64,000 nt of DNA from contig NZ_JAPEOZ010000001.1 of the NCBI RefSeq assembly GCF_026340655.1, positions 9,548,001 through 9,612,000 of the forward strand, read 5' to 3'. Below the pieces are notes generated by a model. That model worked only from the letters and a program-made list of their open reading frames with translations, was not told the origin of the DNA and did not search any database. This stretch comes from Streptomyces sp. NBC_01275 (GTDB lineage: Bacteria > Actinomycetota > Actinomycetes > Streptomycetales > Streptomycetaceae). Shown in pieces: positions 24,415 to 32,192 of this stretch; position 1 is the first letter of the stretch, and every line of letters begins with the position of its first letter. A program made the translations under genes and the position numbers.

Positions 24415-24547
24415 ATTGCCCCCTGGGCGTTGCTGTTGGCGCTTGTCAGCGTCCAGCTCCCTCACCTGTGCCCATAGGACTTCGCAGAGAGCCGGCAGGC
24501 GTCGGATAGTGTGACGCTCGTCCACTGATGAGGCGACGGGGGCAACG

Positions 24548-25426
24548 ATGCGCATCGCGGTGACCGGGGCAGCGGGCCACCTGGGCGGGCGGGTGGTGCA
24601 GTTGCTCGCGGGCCGGGACGGCGTGGACGTCGTAGCGATGACCAGGCGGAAGCTGCCTACCGCGGCATTGCCGCCGCAGGTGAAGGTCGCCGTCGCCGAC
24701 TACACCGATCCGCCCGCTCTGCGCGCCGCGCTGAAGGGTGTGGACACCCTGGTCTTCGTCTCCAGTGACGGGCCCGATGCACGGATGCTGCTGCACCACC
24801 GCAACGTCGTCGCCGCCGTGGCGGCCGAGCGCGTCAGCCATGTCGCGGCGCTGAGCAGCGTCGACGCCGACACGGCGTCCCCGTTCTGCTACGCGGTGGT
24901 CAACCGGCTCACCGAGGATCTGCTCCTGGCCTCCGGTGTCCCGTGCTCGTTCGCCAGGGCTTCGCTGTACATCGAGTTCTTCCAAGACTGGCTCACCAGG
25001 GCGCGCGCGACCGGACTGCTGCGGCTCCCGGCTGCGGACGGCCGGATCTCTCTGGTGGCTCGCGACGATGTGGCCCGCGCTCTCGTCGCGCTCGCGGTAG
25101 GCGAGCCGACCGGGCGTCACCATGACATCACCGGACCCGAGTCGGCGGACCTGGCAGGCATCGCCTCAGTCACGGCGGGGGCGTGGCAGACGCCTGTCGC
25201 CTACGTGGACATCCCCACTGGCACCTACTGCGCCGAGACAGCGGCGACCGGCCTGGACCCCTGGTGGCTCTACGCCTTCTCGTCCATGTTCGCCTCGGTG
25301 CGCGAGCAGCGCTGGGATCGAGTCTGCGACGACTACACCCGGCTGACCGGCCGCCTCCCCCTCGCTCTCCGCGACGTCCTATCGGCACAGGCGAGACAGC
25401 CGGACACTGCCGAATCGGCCAATTGA
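24548..25426 (+). CDS. NmrA-like NAD(P)-binding protein
   Basis: This 292-aa protein has an atypical SDR fold. The N-terminal dinucleotide loop is VTGAAGHLGGRV, followed by VAVADYTDPPALRAAL and DTLVFVSSDG. The substrate side includes YCAETAATGLDPWWLYAFSS. The classical Tyr-x3-Lys is replaced by YAVVNRLTE, as in NmrA and quinone-reductase-like members such as QOR2. It may reduce quinones or act as a redox sensor. GGGGGC lies before the ATG, and TAGTGT (24506-24511) is a possible -10. It is monocistronic. Confidence 0.82.
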   Translation: MRIAVTGAAGHLGGRVVQLLAGRDGVDVVAMTRRKLPTAALPPQVKVAVADYTDPPALRAALKGVDTLVFVSSDGPDARMLLHHRNVVAAVAAERVSHVAALSSVDADTASPFCYAVVNRLTEDLLLASGVPCSFARASLYIEFFQDWLTRARATGLLRLPAADGRISLVARDDVARALVALAVGEPTGRHHDITGPESADLAGIASVTAGAWQTPVAYVDIPTGTYCAETAATGLDPWWLYAFSSMFASVREQRWDRVCDDYTRLTGRLPLALRDVLSAQARQPDTAESAN

Positions 25427-25465
25427 AGCACTCCGTCACACCGGCATCACCGACCGTCCACCGGT

Positions 25466-25507
25466 CACAGAACGTCACAGATCACCGGATCTGATACAGC
25501 TTCTGAG
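25466..25507 (-). repeat. 42-bp repeat, right copy (inverted partner at 17095)
   Basis: This is the reverse complement of the sequence at 17095-17136 with two mismatches, and it has the same internal palindrome around AGATCACCGGATCT. It lies between the NmrA-like gene and the TetR gene. No transposase gene abuts it. Confidence 0.65.
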
Positions 25508-25637
25508 AACTCCTGACGGAATGCGCTCGGAGCTCGGTGCGCGGCATGTGTCCAGAACCTCGTGAGTGCCGACAGGGCCACTCGGTGAATTGACCGTGGC
25601 TGCGCTCGCGTTGGCGTGCCGGTCCGGGAGCTTGGGC

Positions 25638-26213
25638 TCAGCTCGCGGTCGAGTCCTTGGTCAGCGCGTCCATGAAGAGGTCGACGAGCGGACGGGCTTG
25701 CTCTTTGGTGCCGTGCTGCACGGAGTAGGCGATGCCGCCCATGAGGAGCAGGACATTGTCCGGGGCGACGTCCGTTCGCAGGCTTCCGTCTGAGGCGCCG
25801 GCCGTGAGGAGGGTGGCGACGGCGTCGGTGAGGAGTGCGCGGCTGTCGGAGTATGGATCGATGCCGGAGGCGATGACCGCGTTGAGGGCTTCGGACATTC
25901 CGCTCTTTGCCGTGGCGTAGTGGATGAAGTGTTCCATCCACATCCGGGTGGCCTCGGCGGCCGGGTGCTGGCTGAGAAGGTCGTTCACCTTCTCGCACAC
26001 CTGGGTGAGTTGGCGTCGGTAGGCGGCGTCGATGAGGACTTCCCGAGTCGGGAAGTGCCGGTAGAGCGTGCCGACACCGACGCCCGCCTGCTTGGCGATG
26101 GCGGCGGGCGCGGTGTCCAGCCCCTGCTCGGCGAAGGCCTGCGCGGCGACCTCCAGCAGGCGCTCCCGGTTCTGCAGCGCGTCACTCCTGGTGCGGCGGG
26201 GCGTGGCGGGCAT
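25638..26213 (-). CDS. TetR-family repressor
   Basis: This 191-aa protein has the TetR helix-turn-helix (LLEVAAQAFAEQGLDTAPAA, AGVGVGTLYRHFPTRE) and a helical ligand domain of the SbtR-like class (MWMEHFIHYATAKSGMSEAL). The start is the ATG at 26213; the open frame reaches 26342 but would cross the operator. It is divergent from an SDR gene, with the perfect 11-bp-arm palindrome at 26257 between them. This is the usual layout for autoregulation plus repression of the SDR. Confidence 0.9.
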   Translation of the reverse strand: MPATPRRTRSDALQNRERLLEVAAQAFAEQGLDTAPAAIAKQAGVGVGTLYRHFPTREVLIDAAYRRQLTQVCEKVNDLLSQHPAAEATRMWMEHFIHYATAKSGMSEALNAVIASGIDPYSDSRALLTDAVATLLTAGASDGSLRTDVAPDNVLLLMGGIAYSVQHGTKEQARPLVDLFMDALTKDSTAS

Positions 26214-26256
26214 ACGGGTTCCTTCGGTGTCGGTCTCCAATTGCTTTCCGGAATCC

Positions 26257-26280
26257 GTTCCGCTTAACTTTAAGCGGAAC
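26257..26280. promoter_or_regulatory. TetR operator, 11-bp arms
   Basis: GTTCCGCTTAA at 26257-26267 and TTAAGCGGAAC at 26270-26280 form a perfect inverted repeat with a 2-bp spacer. Outer TCCGG and CCGGA-like flanks extend it weakly. It sits in the 101-bp gap between the divergent TetR and SDR genes. Confidence 0.75.
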
Positions 26281-26314
26281 GAGTTCCGGTACCACTCTAC
26301 TTCAGGAGACTCCC

Positions 26315-27166
26315 ATGCCCGCTCCCTCCGGCAAGGCCTCACGTCACTGGTTCGTCACCGGAGCCTCCGGTGGGCTGGGCCGCCATCTCACCGAGCACGC
26401 CCTCCGCACCGGCGACCGCGTTACGGCGACGGTCCGCCGCCCGGCGGCTCTGGAAGACCTGCGCGAGACGTACGGCGACCGGCTGACCGTCGAGATCCTC
26501 GACCTCACGCGGCCGGCCGACGTGGACGAGGTGGTCGGCAGGACTCTCCGGTCCGGGCCGGTGGACATTGTGGTCAACAATGCCGGATACGCGGTTGTGG
26601 GCGCCGCCGAGGAAATGACCGTCGAGCAGATTCGCGACCAGATCGAGGTCCTCCTGCTCGCGCCGATGGTGATCACCCGTGCTTTCCTGCAGCCGATGCG
26701 TGAGCAGGGCGGTGGCCGGATCATCCAGATCTCCAGCGTGGGCGGCCAGGTCGGCATCCCCACTCACAGCTCCTATCACGCGGGCAAGTGGGGGCTGGAG
26801 GGCTTCACCGAGAGCGTCAGCCGCGAGGTCTGCGACTTCAACATTCACCTCACTCTGGTCGAGCCCGGCGCCACCCGCACGGGCTTCGCTTCGGCGCTGC
26901 AATACACCACCGAAACGACCGTCTACCGCGACAATGCCGTCGGTCAGACCCGGCACTACCTGGAAACCGCAGACGAGAGCGTCTTCACCGGCGACCCGGC
27001 CAAACTCGCCGCCGCCATCTACGACACCACCCGCCACCCGAGCCCGCCGCTGCGCCTGACTCTCGGCTCCGACACCTATAGCGCAATCCACGCGGCACTC
27101 ACCGAACGTCTCACCGCGCTCGAGACCCAGAAGGATCTCGCTGAATCTGTCGCCTTCACCCACTGA
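26315..27166 (+). CDS. Short-chain dehydrogenase/reductase (classical SDR)
   Basis: This 283-aa NAD(P)-dependent oxidoreductase has the cofactor loop VTGASGGLGRH, then NNAGY and catalytic S140/S141 in IQISSVGG. Y154 and K158 complete the YHAGK motif. The C-terminus (residues 200-283) matches the long-tailed group that is often called oxidoreductase of the classical SDR type. CAGGAG lies before the ATG. Expression is probably induced when the divergent TetR repressor leaves its operator. The substrate is unknown. Confidence 0.88.
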   Translation: MPAPSGKASRHWFVTGASGGLGRHLTEHALRTGDRVTATVRRPAALEDLRETYGDRLTVEILDLTRPADVDEVVGRTLRSGPVDIVVNNAGYAVVGAAEEMTVEQIRDQIEVLLLAPMVITRAFLQPMREQGGGRIIQISSVGGQVGIPTHSSYHAGKWGLEGFTESVSREVCDFNIHLTLVEPGATRTGFASALQYTTETTVYRDNAVGQTRHYLETADESVFTGDPAKLAAAIYDTTRHPSPPLRLTLGSDTYSAIHAALTERLTALETQKDLAESVAFTH

Positions 27167-27271
27167 TCCGCCCACCGGCACGACCCGTCAGGAAATCTCG
27201 CCGCCCTTACGGCTTACGCATCTCCGCAACTGCGACGTCCGGAAGTCCGGCACGTCGTCTCACCTGGGCGT

Positions 27272-27419
27272 ATGGACAAACAGGAACTCGGGGCGTTCCT
27301 CCGCAGCCGCCGCGAGCGGCTCTGCCCGCAGGACGTCGGCCTCCCCTCCGGACCGCGACGCCGCACACCAGGTCTTCGCCGCGAGGAAGTGGCGGTCCTC
27401 GCGCGCACATCTCCACGTG
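27272..27419 (+). pseudogene. MmyB-like XRE regulator, N-terminal remnant
   Basis: The sequence MDKQELGAFLRSRRERLCPQ, then GPRRRTPGLRREEVAVLA, matches the first 48 residues of the intact XRE regulator at 31001-31840. After ARTSP the similarity ends abruptly at a junction with unrelated sequence. The rest of the helix-turn-helix and the ligand domain are missing. Confidence 0.75.
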
Positions 27420-27439
27420 GGTGTCGAAGGCCGTATGCC

Positions 27440-27775
27440 CTGGCCCGGCGATGCCGGCAACCGGCGGGGAGCGTCAGTCCCTGGGACTGCGCCAGTTCGA
27501 GGAGTGTTCCTGCCTCGGGAGTCCACTTGTCGGTGGATCCCGATGACGATAGGTCACCTGGAACGGTCCGTCGTGCGGTGCCGGCCGGGGGGTGACGTCC
27601 ACGGTCCTCGGCGAGTGGAAGGCGTCGTGCCGGATCGATTTCGCCGGCACTCCCGCCGCCTGGAGGGCCGCCCTCATGTCGGCCACGAACGAGGCGGACC
27701 CGCACAGGTGGACCTCGGTGGAGGCCGGATCGGTCAGGATGCCGGTGATGAGGGCGCCGTCGGGACGTCCTCGTC
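27440..27775 (-). pseudogene. Ferredoxin-type oxidoreductase remnant (FAD/2Fe-2S reductase)
   Basis: The minus strand reads VHLCGSASFVADMRAALQAA and GVPAKSIRHDAFHSPR, which is the end of a ferredoxin-reductase NAD-binding domain. After a frameshift it reads TLLELAQSQGLTLPAGCRH, the start of a plant-type 2Fe-2S domain. Both ends are missing. The order (reductase, then 2Fe-2S) matches Hmp- or phenol-hydroxylase-like fused reductases. Confidence 0.7.
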
Positions 27776-28143
27776 ACGCACTTCCTTCCGGCGCGCCCGG
27801 AGCTGATGCGCGCCGTCGTGGCCGAGATGCTCGAGAGCTACGACACCGAACTCGCGGCGCTCGAAGAAGACGCGGACGCGCCGGCGCGACTGCGGATCCT
27901 GCTGCGCTGGATGCTCCCGCTGGCCGAGGACGAGTGGGCGGCGGAGAAGGGCCGCATAGTCCTCATCGCCCAACGCGAGCAGGAGCCGAGCTGGCCGACG
28001 GTCTGGTCCTGACGGCGGTGGAGCACCATGACGCCTGGCCGCCGGAGCGCCAGCTGGCTGTGCTGGACGAGGCGCTCGCGGCGTACGGTTTGCAGCGTCG
28101 GCCCGATCGTCGTAGTGGTGCCCCGGTCTTCCGACGTCAGTGA
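27765..28143 (+). pseudogene. TetR-like regulator, C-terminal remnant
   Basis: The plus strand gives ELMRAVVAEMLESYDTELAA and LRILLRWMLPLAEDEWAAEK, then IVLIAQREQEPS, a TetR ligand-domain pattern, before a stop at 28012. A neighbouring frame continues LADGLVLTAVEHHDAWPPER to 28143. The DNA-binding half is absent, and the 5' end is fused to the oxidoreductase relic. Confidence 0.5.
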
Positions 28144-28334
28144 CGCGCCGCCTGCGTGACGACCCGATCCGGCGCATCGGCGTTCGGCGTGCGGAACGGA
28201 CATGGGGTGACCTACGGCAAGCCCGACGGCCCGGATCATCCCGGGCTCAGGGGGGGGGCGGGTCATTGGTCCTAGTGCTTTGTTCCGAGACGCGTTGGGC
28301 CGGGAGACCGATTCCCGCCCCGTCGGCCGGAACC

Positions 28335-28347
28335 TAGTGTCAACCGC
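28335..28347 (+). promoter_or_regulatory. Leaderless promoter of the 28348 gene
   Basis: The TAGTGT -10 box at 28335-28340 is followed by exactly 7 nt and the ATG at 28348. No Shine-Dalgarno sequence is present. A leaderless mRNA is expected. Confidence 0.55.
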
Positions 28348-28824
28348 ATGAGCGACGGAGCGCAGAAATCCCCCGGCTACCGCGCGGTGGACGTCGTCCG
28401 CGGCTACGCGCACCGCGACGCCATCGCGGTGCGGGATGCGCTGGCCGGTCTGGACGTAGTCGCGTGGAGGGAGATGTACGCCGTTCTGAGCGGCCTGCTG
28501 CGCTCCACCGTCAGCATCATCGAGGTGACCGGCGAGCGCTGGACGGCCGGCCAACTGGTCGGACATGCCGACGAGGTCGCCGCCGCGGCCCCGCCCCACT
28601 ACGAGTTCGCGATTGCCGAGGCGGCGCGGGCATGGGCCCGCGGGGACCCGTCGGCACTGAGCGCGCTGCCGGGCAGGGACCCCCTGGGGGCCGTGCACGT
28701 GACGGCCGTGTTCGTTGCCGCTCTGGGGCTGGCCCTGTGGGGCAGGACCGGATTCCTCGGTGTTCTCACGGCGTACGACGAGACCGTCAGCGCGATCGTG
28801 AACGGTCAGTCGCCCGGTCTCTGA
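28348..28824 (+). CDS. Hypothetical protein
   Basis: This 158-aa mostly helical protein contains GYRAVDVVRGYAHRDAIAVR and EAARAWARGDPSALSALPGR, with a final hydrophobic stretch FVAALGLALWGRTGFLGVL that is borderline for a membrane helix. It has no recognised motif. Codon use is typical of the genome and the promoter is clear, so it is probably a real gene. It is convergent with the azoreductase gene across a terminator. Confidence 0.6.
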   Translation: MSDGAQKSPGYRAVDVVRGYAHRDAIAVRDALAGLDVVAWREMYAVLSGLLRSTVSIIEVTGERWTAGQLVGHADEVAAAAPPHYEFAIAEAARAWARGDPSALSALPGRDPLGAVHVTAVFVAALGLALWGRTGFLGVLTAYDETVSAIVNGQSPGL

Positions 28825-28850
28825 CCATTCCCCCGCCCGTCAGCACACAA

Positions 28851-28875
28851 CCGGGGCCCCCGAAGGGAGCCCCGG
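28851..28875. terminator. Bidirectional hairpin terminator
   Basis: CCGGGGC at 28851-28857 pairs with GCCCCGG at 28869-28875, with inner CCC/GGG pairs. It lies between the convergent genes ending at 28824 and 28920. There is no T-run, as usual in streptomycetes. Confidence 0.7.
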
Positions 28876-28919
28876 TCCGCAGGGTGGTCCAGGTGAGTCG
28901 CCCTGGACGCCGCAGGGAG

Positions 28920-29570
28920 TCAGGAAGCCTTGAGGGCTGCGTGCTTGCCCTTGCTGGTCGCGTCCTCGAGGGCCCTGGCCTTGGACGCGTCGGCGAGCGG
29001 GATCAGCTCGGCCATGGCCGGGTTGGAGTGTGCCAGCGTGAGCTCGGGGACGATGAAGTCGACCTTCACGCCCATCATCTCGGTGAGGACTCCCTCCAGG
29101 TAGTTCTGCACGTACTCGAAGGGTTCGCGGGGGGTGCCGGGGGCGTAGGAGCCGCCACGGCTCGCCACGATGTACACCGGGGTGCCCTTGACCGCGGACT
29201 CCTCGACGAGCGCGGTACGGCCCACGAGTATCACCTGGTCGATCCACGCCTTCAGCGTGGAGGGAATCGTGAAGTTGTACATCGGTGCGCCGATGAGCAC
29301 GGCGTCCGCGCTCTCCAGCTCCTCGACCAGCTTGAGCTGTTCGGCGAACGCGGCCGCCTGCTCCGGGGTGTGTTCGGCGGGGTCGGTGAAGGCCGCGGAG
29401 GCGGTGAGCGTGTCCAGGTGCGGCACCGGTTCGGCGTTGAGGTCCCGATAGATCACCGTGCCGTCGGGGTGCTGCGCCTCCCATGCCTGACGGAAGGCGG
29501 CCGTGACCGCGCGGGAGGCGGAGTTGTGCTCCGGCCACAGGGCCGAGTCCAGGTGCAGCAGCGTTGCCAT
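28920..29570 (-). CDS. azoR: FMN-dependent NADH azoreductase
   Basis: This 216-aa flavodoxin-fold protein has the AzoR/AcpD layout. LLHLDSALWPEHNSASRAVT binds the FMN phosphate, APMYNFTIPSTLKAWIDQV is the family signature, and IVASRGGSYAPGTP lies over the flavin. It reduces quinones and azo compounds with NADH in the cytoplasm and protects against quinone stress. The gene diverges from an HxlR regulator, a pairing known from quinone- and diamide-responsive YodB/CatR systems in Bacillus, so regulation by that neighbour is likely. Confidence 0.92.
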   Translation of the reverse strand: MATLLHLDSALWPEHNSASRAVTAAFRQAWEAQHPDGTVIYRDLNAEPVPHLDTLTASAAFTDPAEHTPEQAAAFAEQLKLVEELESADAVLIGAPMYNFTIPSTLKAWIDQVILVGRTALVEESAVKGTPVYIVASRGGSYAPGTPREPFEYVQNYLEGVLTEMMGVKVDFIVPELTLAHSNPAMAELIPLADASKARALEDATSKGKHAALKAS

Positions 29571-29639
29571 GAGGGGTCTCCAAGGAAAGCGGTATGCGAC
29601 AGGGACGCCCGGAAGAGACGAGCTGTAATTCCGTGCGTT

Positions 29640-29703
29640 CCTATTGATAGCATAGGGGCTTACTTTTTCTCACCTGCTACAGGTCTCACAGTAGACTTCA
29701 GGC
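29640..29703. promoter_or_regulatory. Divergent azoR/HxlR promoter with inverted repeats
   Basis: CCTAT-7-ATAGG at 29640-29656 and a second imperfect repeat (CTAC...GTAG, about 29677-29694) lie between the two genes. TAGACT at 29692-29697 is 6 nt before the HxlR ATG, so that gene looks leaderless. Confidence 0.5.
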
Positions 29704-30066
29704 ATGACTGAACCGGTCGCAGAGCCCTGCAAGACGGTCGACGGCGCGATCACGCGCGTCTTCGCGCTGCTCGGAAAGCGCTGGACCGGCCCGATCGTGG
29801 CCGTCCTGATGGAGCACCCCGTGCACTTCGCCGACCTGCACCGCGCCATCCCGGGCATCAGCGAGCGCATGCTCTCGGACCGGCTGACCGAGCTGGGCGC
29901 GGCAGGGCTGGTCGTGCGCGAGGTGGACGAGGGGCCGCCGCTGCGCGTCTCGTACCGCTTGACGGAAGCCGGCGGGGCGCTTGAGCCGGCTCTCAAGGAA
30001 CTGGCCGCCTGGGCGGAGAGGCATCTCCCGGAGGTGGATCGGAGCGCAGCCCCGGCCGCCTGCTGA
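29704..30066 (+). CDS. HxlR-family regulator (quinone/thiol-stress type)
   Basis: This 120-aa winged-helix protein has the single N-terminal cysteine in EPCKTVDGAITRVF, which in YodB/CatR relatives senses quinones. The core follows (LGKRWTGPIVAVLMEHPVHF, GISERMLSDRLTELGAAGLV, VSYRLTEAGGALEPAL). A second Cys is the last residue. It is leaderless and divergent from azoR. It probably represses both itself and azoR until its Cys is modified (inference from the family and gene arrangement). Confidence 0.9.
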   Translation: MTEPVAEPCKTVDGAITRVFALLGKRWTGPIVAVLMEHPVHFADLHRAIPGISERMLSDRLTELGAAGLVVREVDEGPPLRVSYRLTEAGGALEPALKELAAWAERHLPEVDRSAAPAAC

Positions 30067-30144
30067 GCAACCGCCGCACGTGGGGGACCGCCCTCCGGCC
30101 CGCGGAGTCGTCGGACAGGCTCTCGACGATGCGGATCTTCAGGT

Positions 30145-30744
30145 TCACACTCCGTCGGCTCGGACCATCCGCCGCACCAGGTCCACCCACGTGGCCTGGA
30201 GGCGTCCGACGGGGAACCCGCACCCGGCGTGCAGGTAGTCCGTCGTCTCGAAGTTCACGAAGGCGAGCAGGGCGTGGGCGAGCATGTCGCAGTCCCCGTC
30301 AACTCCGCTCTCTCGCAGGAGAGTCGAGACGTGCTGGTGGAACGCACGGCCGGTGTCGGAGGCGTGGCGACGCTCGTGGAGCACCTGGCGTCCCAGCGCG
30401 GCGCCCAGGTCCGCGTCGGCGGCGATGCGTTCGATCAGCGCACAGCCGAACGCCTCCAGCCGGTCCCTCGCGGGTGCGCCCGGCCCCAACGGCGGGGGAC
30501 CCTCGGTGTAGGCCGTATGGAACTCGGCCTCCGCCTCACCGAGGAGGGCGAGCAGGAGCCCGTCGCGGTCGCCGAACCGGCGGAAGAGCGTGCCCTTCCC
30601 CACCCCGGCCGCCTCCGCGACCTCCTGCATCGTCACGTGCTCGGCCCCACGCTCGGCCACCAGCCCGGCCGCCGCCTCCAGCAGCCGGGCACGGTTGCGG
30701 GCGGCATCGGCCCGCTCGGCGGCCGTGTCGTCCGGTGCGTCCAT
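30145..30744 (-). CDS. TetR-family regulator
   Basis: This 199-aa protein has the helix-turn-helix (AAAGLVAERGAEHVTMQEVA, VGKGTLFRRFGDRDGLLLAL) and a C-terminal helical domain ending QATWVDLVRRMVRADGV. Its ATG shares bases with the stop of a small upstream gene (TGATG), indicating translational coupling. The structural genes it controls are not obvious. The neighbours are an HxlR gene and an XRE regulator. Confidence 0.88.
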   Translation of the reverse strand: MDAPDDTAAERADAARNRARLLEAAAGLVAERGAEHVTMQEVAEAAGVGKGTLFRRFGDRDGLLLALLGEAEAEFHTAYTEGPPPLGPGAPARDRLEAFGCALIERIAADADLGAALGRQVLHERRHASDTGRAFHQHVSTLLRESGVDGDCDMLAHALLAFVNFETTDYLHAGCGFPVGRLQATWVDLVRRMVRADGV

Positions 30745-30959
30745 CAGGGTGTTCCTGTCATTTGCGCGTACACACTTCCGTCCTCGATCCACGCCGGGTG
30801 CGCGGGGACGGGACGGGGCGCCGGCGGGTCGAGGGGGCGGGCTGTGCACAGGTCGAAGGGGGAGGTGTTCAGTCGGCACTCGACGGTGGGAGTGTCCACG
30901 ACGAGTGAAACGGGCACGCCCTGCACCTCGAAGCGCCGCGGGGCGCACTCCTCCGACAT
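30744..30959 (-). CDS. Small protein coupled to the TetR gene
   Basis: This 71-residue frame starts MSEECAPRRFEVQGVPVSLV and ends AWIEDGSVYAQMTGTP. Its stop overlaps the TetR start as TGATG. Third positions are GC-rich, as in real genes of this genome. Three Cys are present. The open frame extends further upstream, but that part is compositionally non-coding. I do not recognise a family. A ligand-side or co-regulatory role with the TetR protein is only a guess. Confidence 0.45.
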   Translation of the reverse strand: MSEECAPRRFEVQGVPVSLVVDTPTVECRLNTSPFDLCTARPLDPPAPRPVPAHPAWIEDGSVYAQMTGTP

Positions 30960-31000
30960 GTCGAACCTGCGCCGGAGCGGCCCCCCCCGGGTCCAGGACG

Positions 31001-31840
31001 TCAGGAAGTGAGCTGCTGGTGCCCTATGACGGAGAGGAGTTCCAGCTTGCTGTGGCTCTCCGTGCCGGGGCGGGTAGTCAGCACCACCAGGGTCTGGGCG
31101 CGGTTCTCGGTGAAGAGGACCTGGCCGTCGACCTCGATGCGGCCGAGTTCGGGATGGACGATGGTCTTGCTCTCGTCGTAGCGCTGGGCGACTTCCTGGA
31201 GTTCCCACGCGCGGACGAACTCGGGGCTGTGTTCCTGGAGTTCGGCAAGGATGCGAGCGGCCCGGGGGGTGTCGCTGCCGGCTGTCAGCGCGACCCGCAG
31301 ACGGGCTGCCTGGGTGCGGCTGTGGTGTGCGTGGTCTTCCTCGGGGTAGACCAGACGCTCGGCGGGGTCCATGAACCAGCGGTAGTAGGCGCTGCGGGCC
31401 AGGCCGGTGCGGCGGGTCTGGTCACCGAGCAGGGCGATGGCCAGCGGGTTCATCGCGAGGGTGTCGGCCATGTCGGTCAGGACCAGGGCCGGGGAGTCGT
31501 CCAGGCGGTCCAGGACCCGCATCAGGGTCGGGCTGACGTGCTCGGAGCGCTGGAGGCGGGCCGGGGCGTTGTGGCCGATGAGGACGAAGAGGTGGTCGCG
31601 CTCGTCCAGGGTCAGCCGCAGGGCCCGGGCGAGGGCCGTGGTGATCTGGATGGAGGGCTGCGGGGCACGCTGCTGTTCCAGGCGGGCGTAGTAGTCGGTG
31701 GACATGCCGGCGAGCTGAGCGACCTCCTCGCGGCGCAGCCCCTGCGTACGCCTGCGCGGCCCCTCGACCATTCCGACGTCGCGGGGGCGCAACATCTCAC
31801 GCCGCCGGCGCAGGAATTCCGCCAGTTCCTTCTTGTCCAT
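31001..31840 (-). CDS. MmyB-like XRE-family regulator
   Basis: This 279-aa protein starts MDKKELAEFLRRRREMLRPR. Its helix-turn-helix carries the family signature GLRREEVAQLAGMSTDYYAR and LEQQRAPQPS. The C-terminal MmyB-like PAS fold (residues 105-275) is of the type reported to bind fatty-acid-like ligands, with MNPLAIALLGDQ and RWFMDPAERLVYPEEDHAHH. These regulators usually sit beside and control short-chain dehydrogenases. I propose its sites are the three modules at 13645, 31886 and 34581-34630, each carrying the ATCCATGGAT-like palindrome. Confidence 0.9.
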   Translation of the reverse strand: MDKKELAEFLRRRREMLRPRDVGMVEGPRRRTQGLRREEVAQLAGMSTDYYARLEQQRAPQPSIQITTALARALRLTLDERDHLFVLIGHNAPARLQRSEHVSPTLMRVLDRLDDSPALVLTDMADTLAMNPLAIALLGDQTRRTGLARSAYYRWFMDPAERLVYPEEDHAHHSRTQAARLRVALTAGSDTPRAARILAELQEHSPEFVRAWELQEVAQRYDESKTIVHPELGRIEVDGQVLFTENRAQTLVVLTTRPGTESHSKLELLSVIGHQQLTS

Positions 31841-31885
31841 GCCCCCATCCTCGCCGAATCCCGCCCGGCTATCCAGAGACCGCCA

Positions 31886-31935
31886 ATCCCTGGATGAGCA
31901 GTCCTCTCCCGCCCGCGCGGAGACGCTCATACGGT
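31886..31935 (+). promoter_or_regulatory. XRE-type promoter module, copy C
   Basis: ATCCCTGGAT at 31886-31895, TCCTCTCCCGCCC, then TACGGT at 31930-31935 have the same 44-bp spacing as copies A and B. It lies between the XRE regulator and the hydrolase remnant and points at the remnant. Confidence 0.6.
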
Positions 31936-31958
31936 CGGCTCCGAGGGCGCTCACAGCA

Positions 31959-32160
31959 TCGAGATTTCGCAATTGGCTTTCCACTATCGCGAGGCGGGCG
32001 ATCCGGATGCGCCGCCAGTCGTTCTGCTGCACGGTCTCCTGTACGACGCGCGGGACTGGGACGAGATCGCGAGCTTCCTCGCCGAGCACTATCACGTCCT
32101 GGCCCTCACATAACGCGGCCATGGCGAAAGCGCGTGGCCCGGCACGTATTCCGGGAGCGA
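31959..32160 (+). pseudogene. Alpha/beta-hydrolase N-terminal remnant
   Basis: The frame reads IEISQLAFHYREAGDPDAPP, VVLLHGLLYDARDWDEIASF and VLALT, then a TAA where DLRGHGES is expected, and continues RGHGESAWPGTYSGS. This is the first third of an alpha/beta hydrolase with the oxyanion HG motif. The nucleophile elbow and the rest are gone. It is the gene the promoter module at 31886 originally served. Confidence 0.75.
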
Positions 32161-32192
32161 CAAGCAGACCGCACCACCGAAGGAAACCATTC

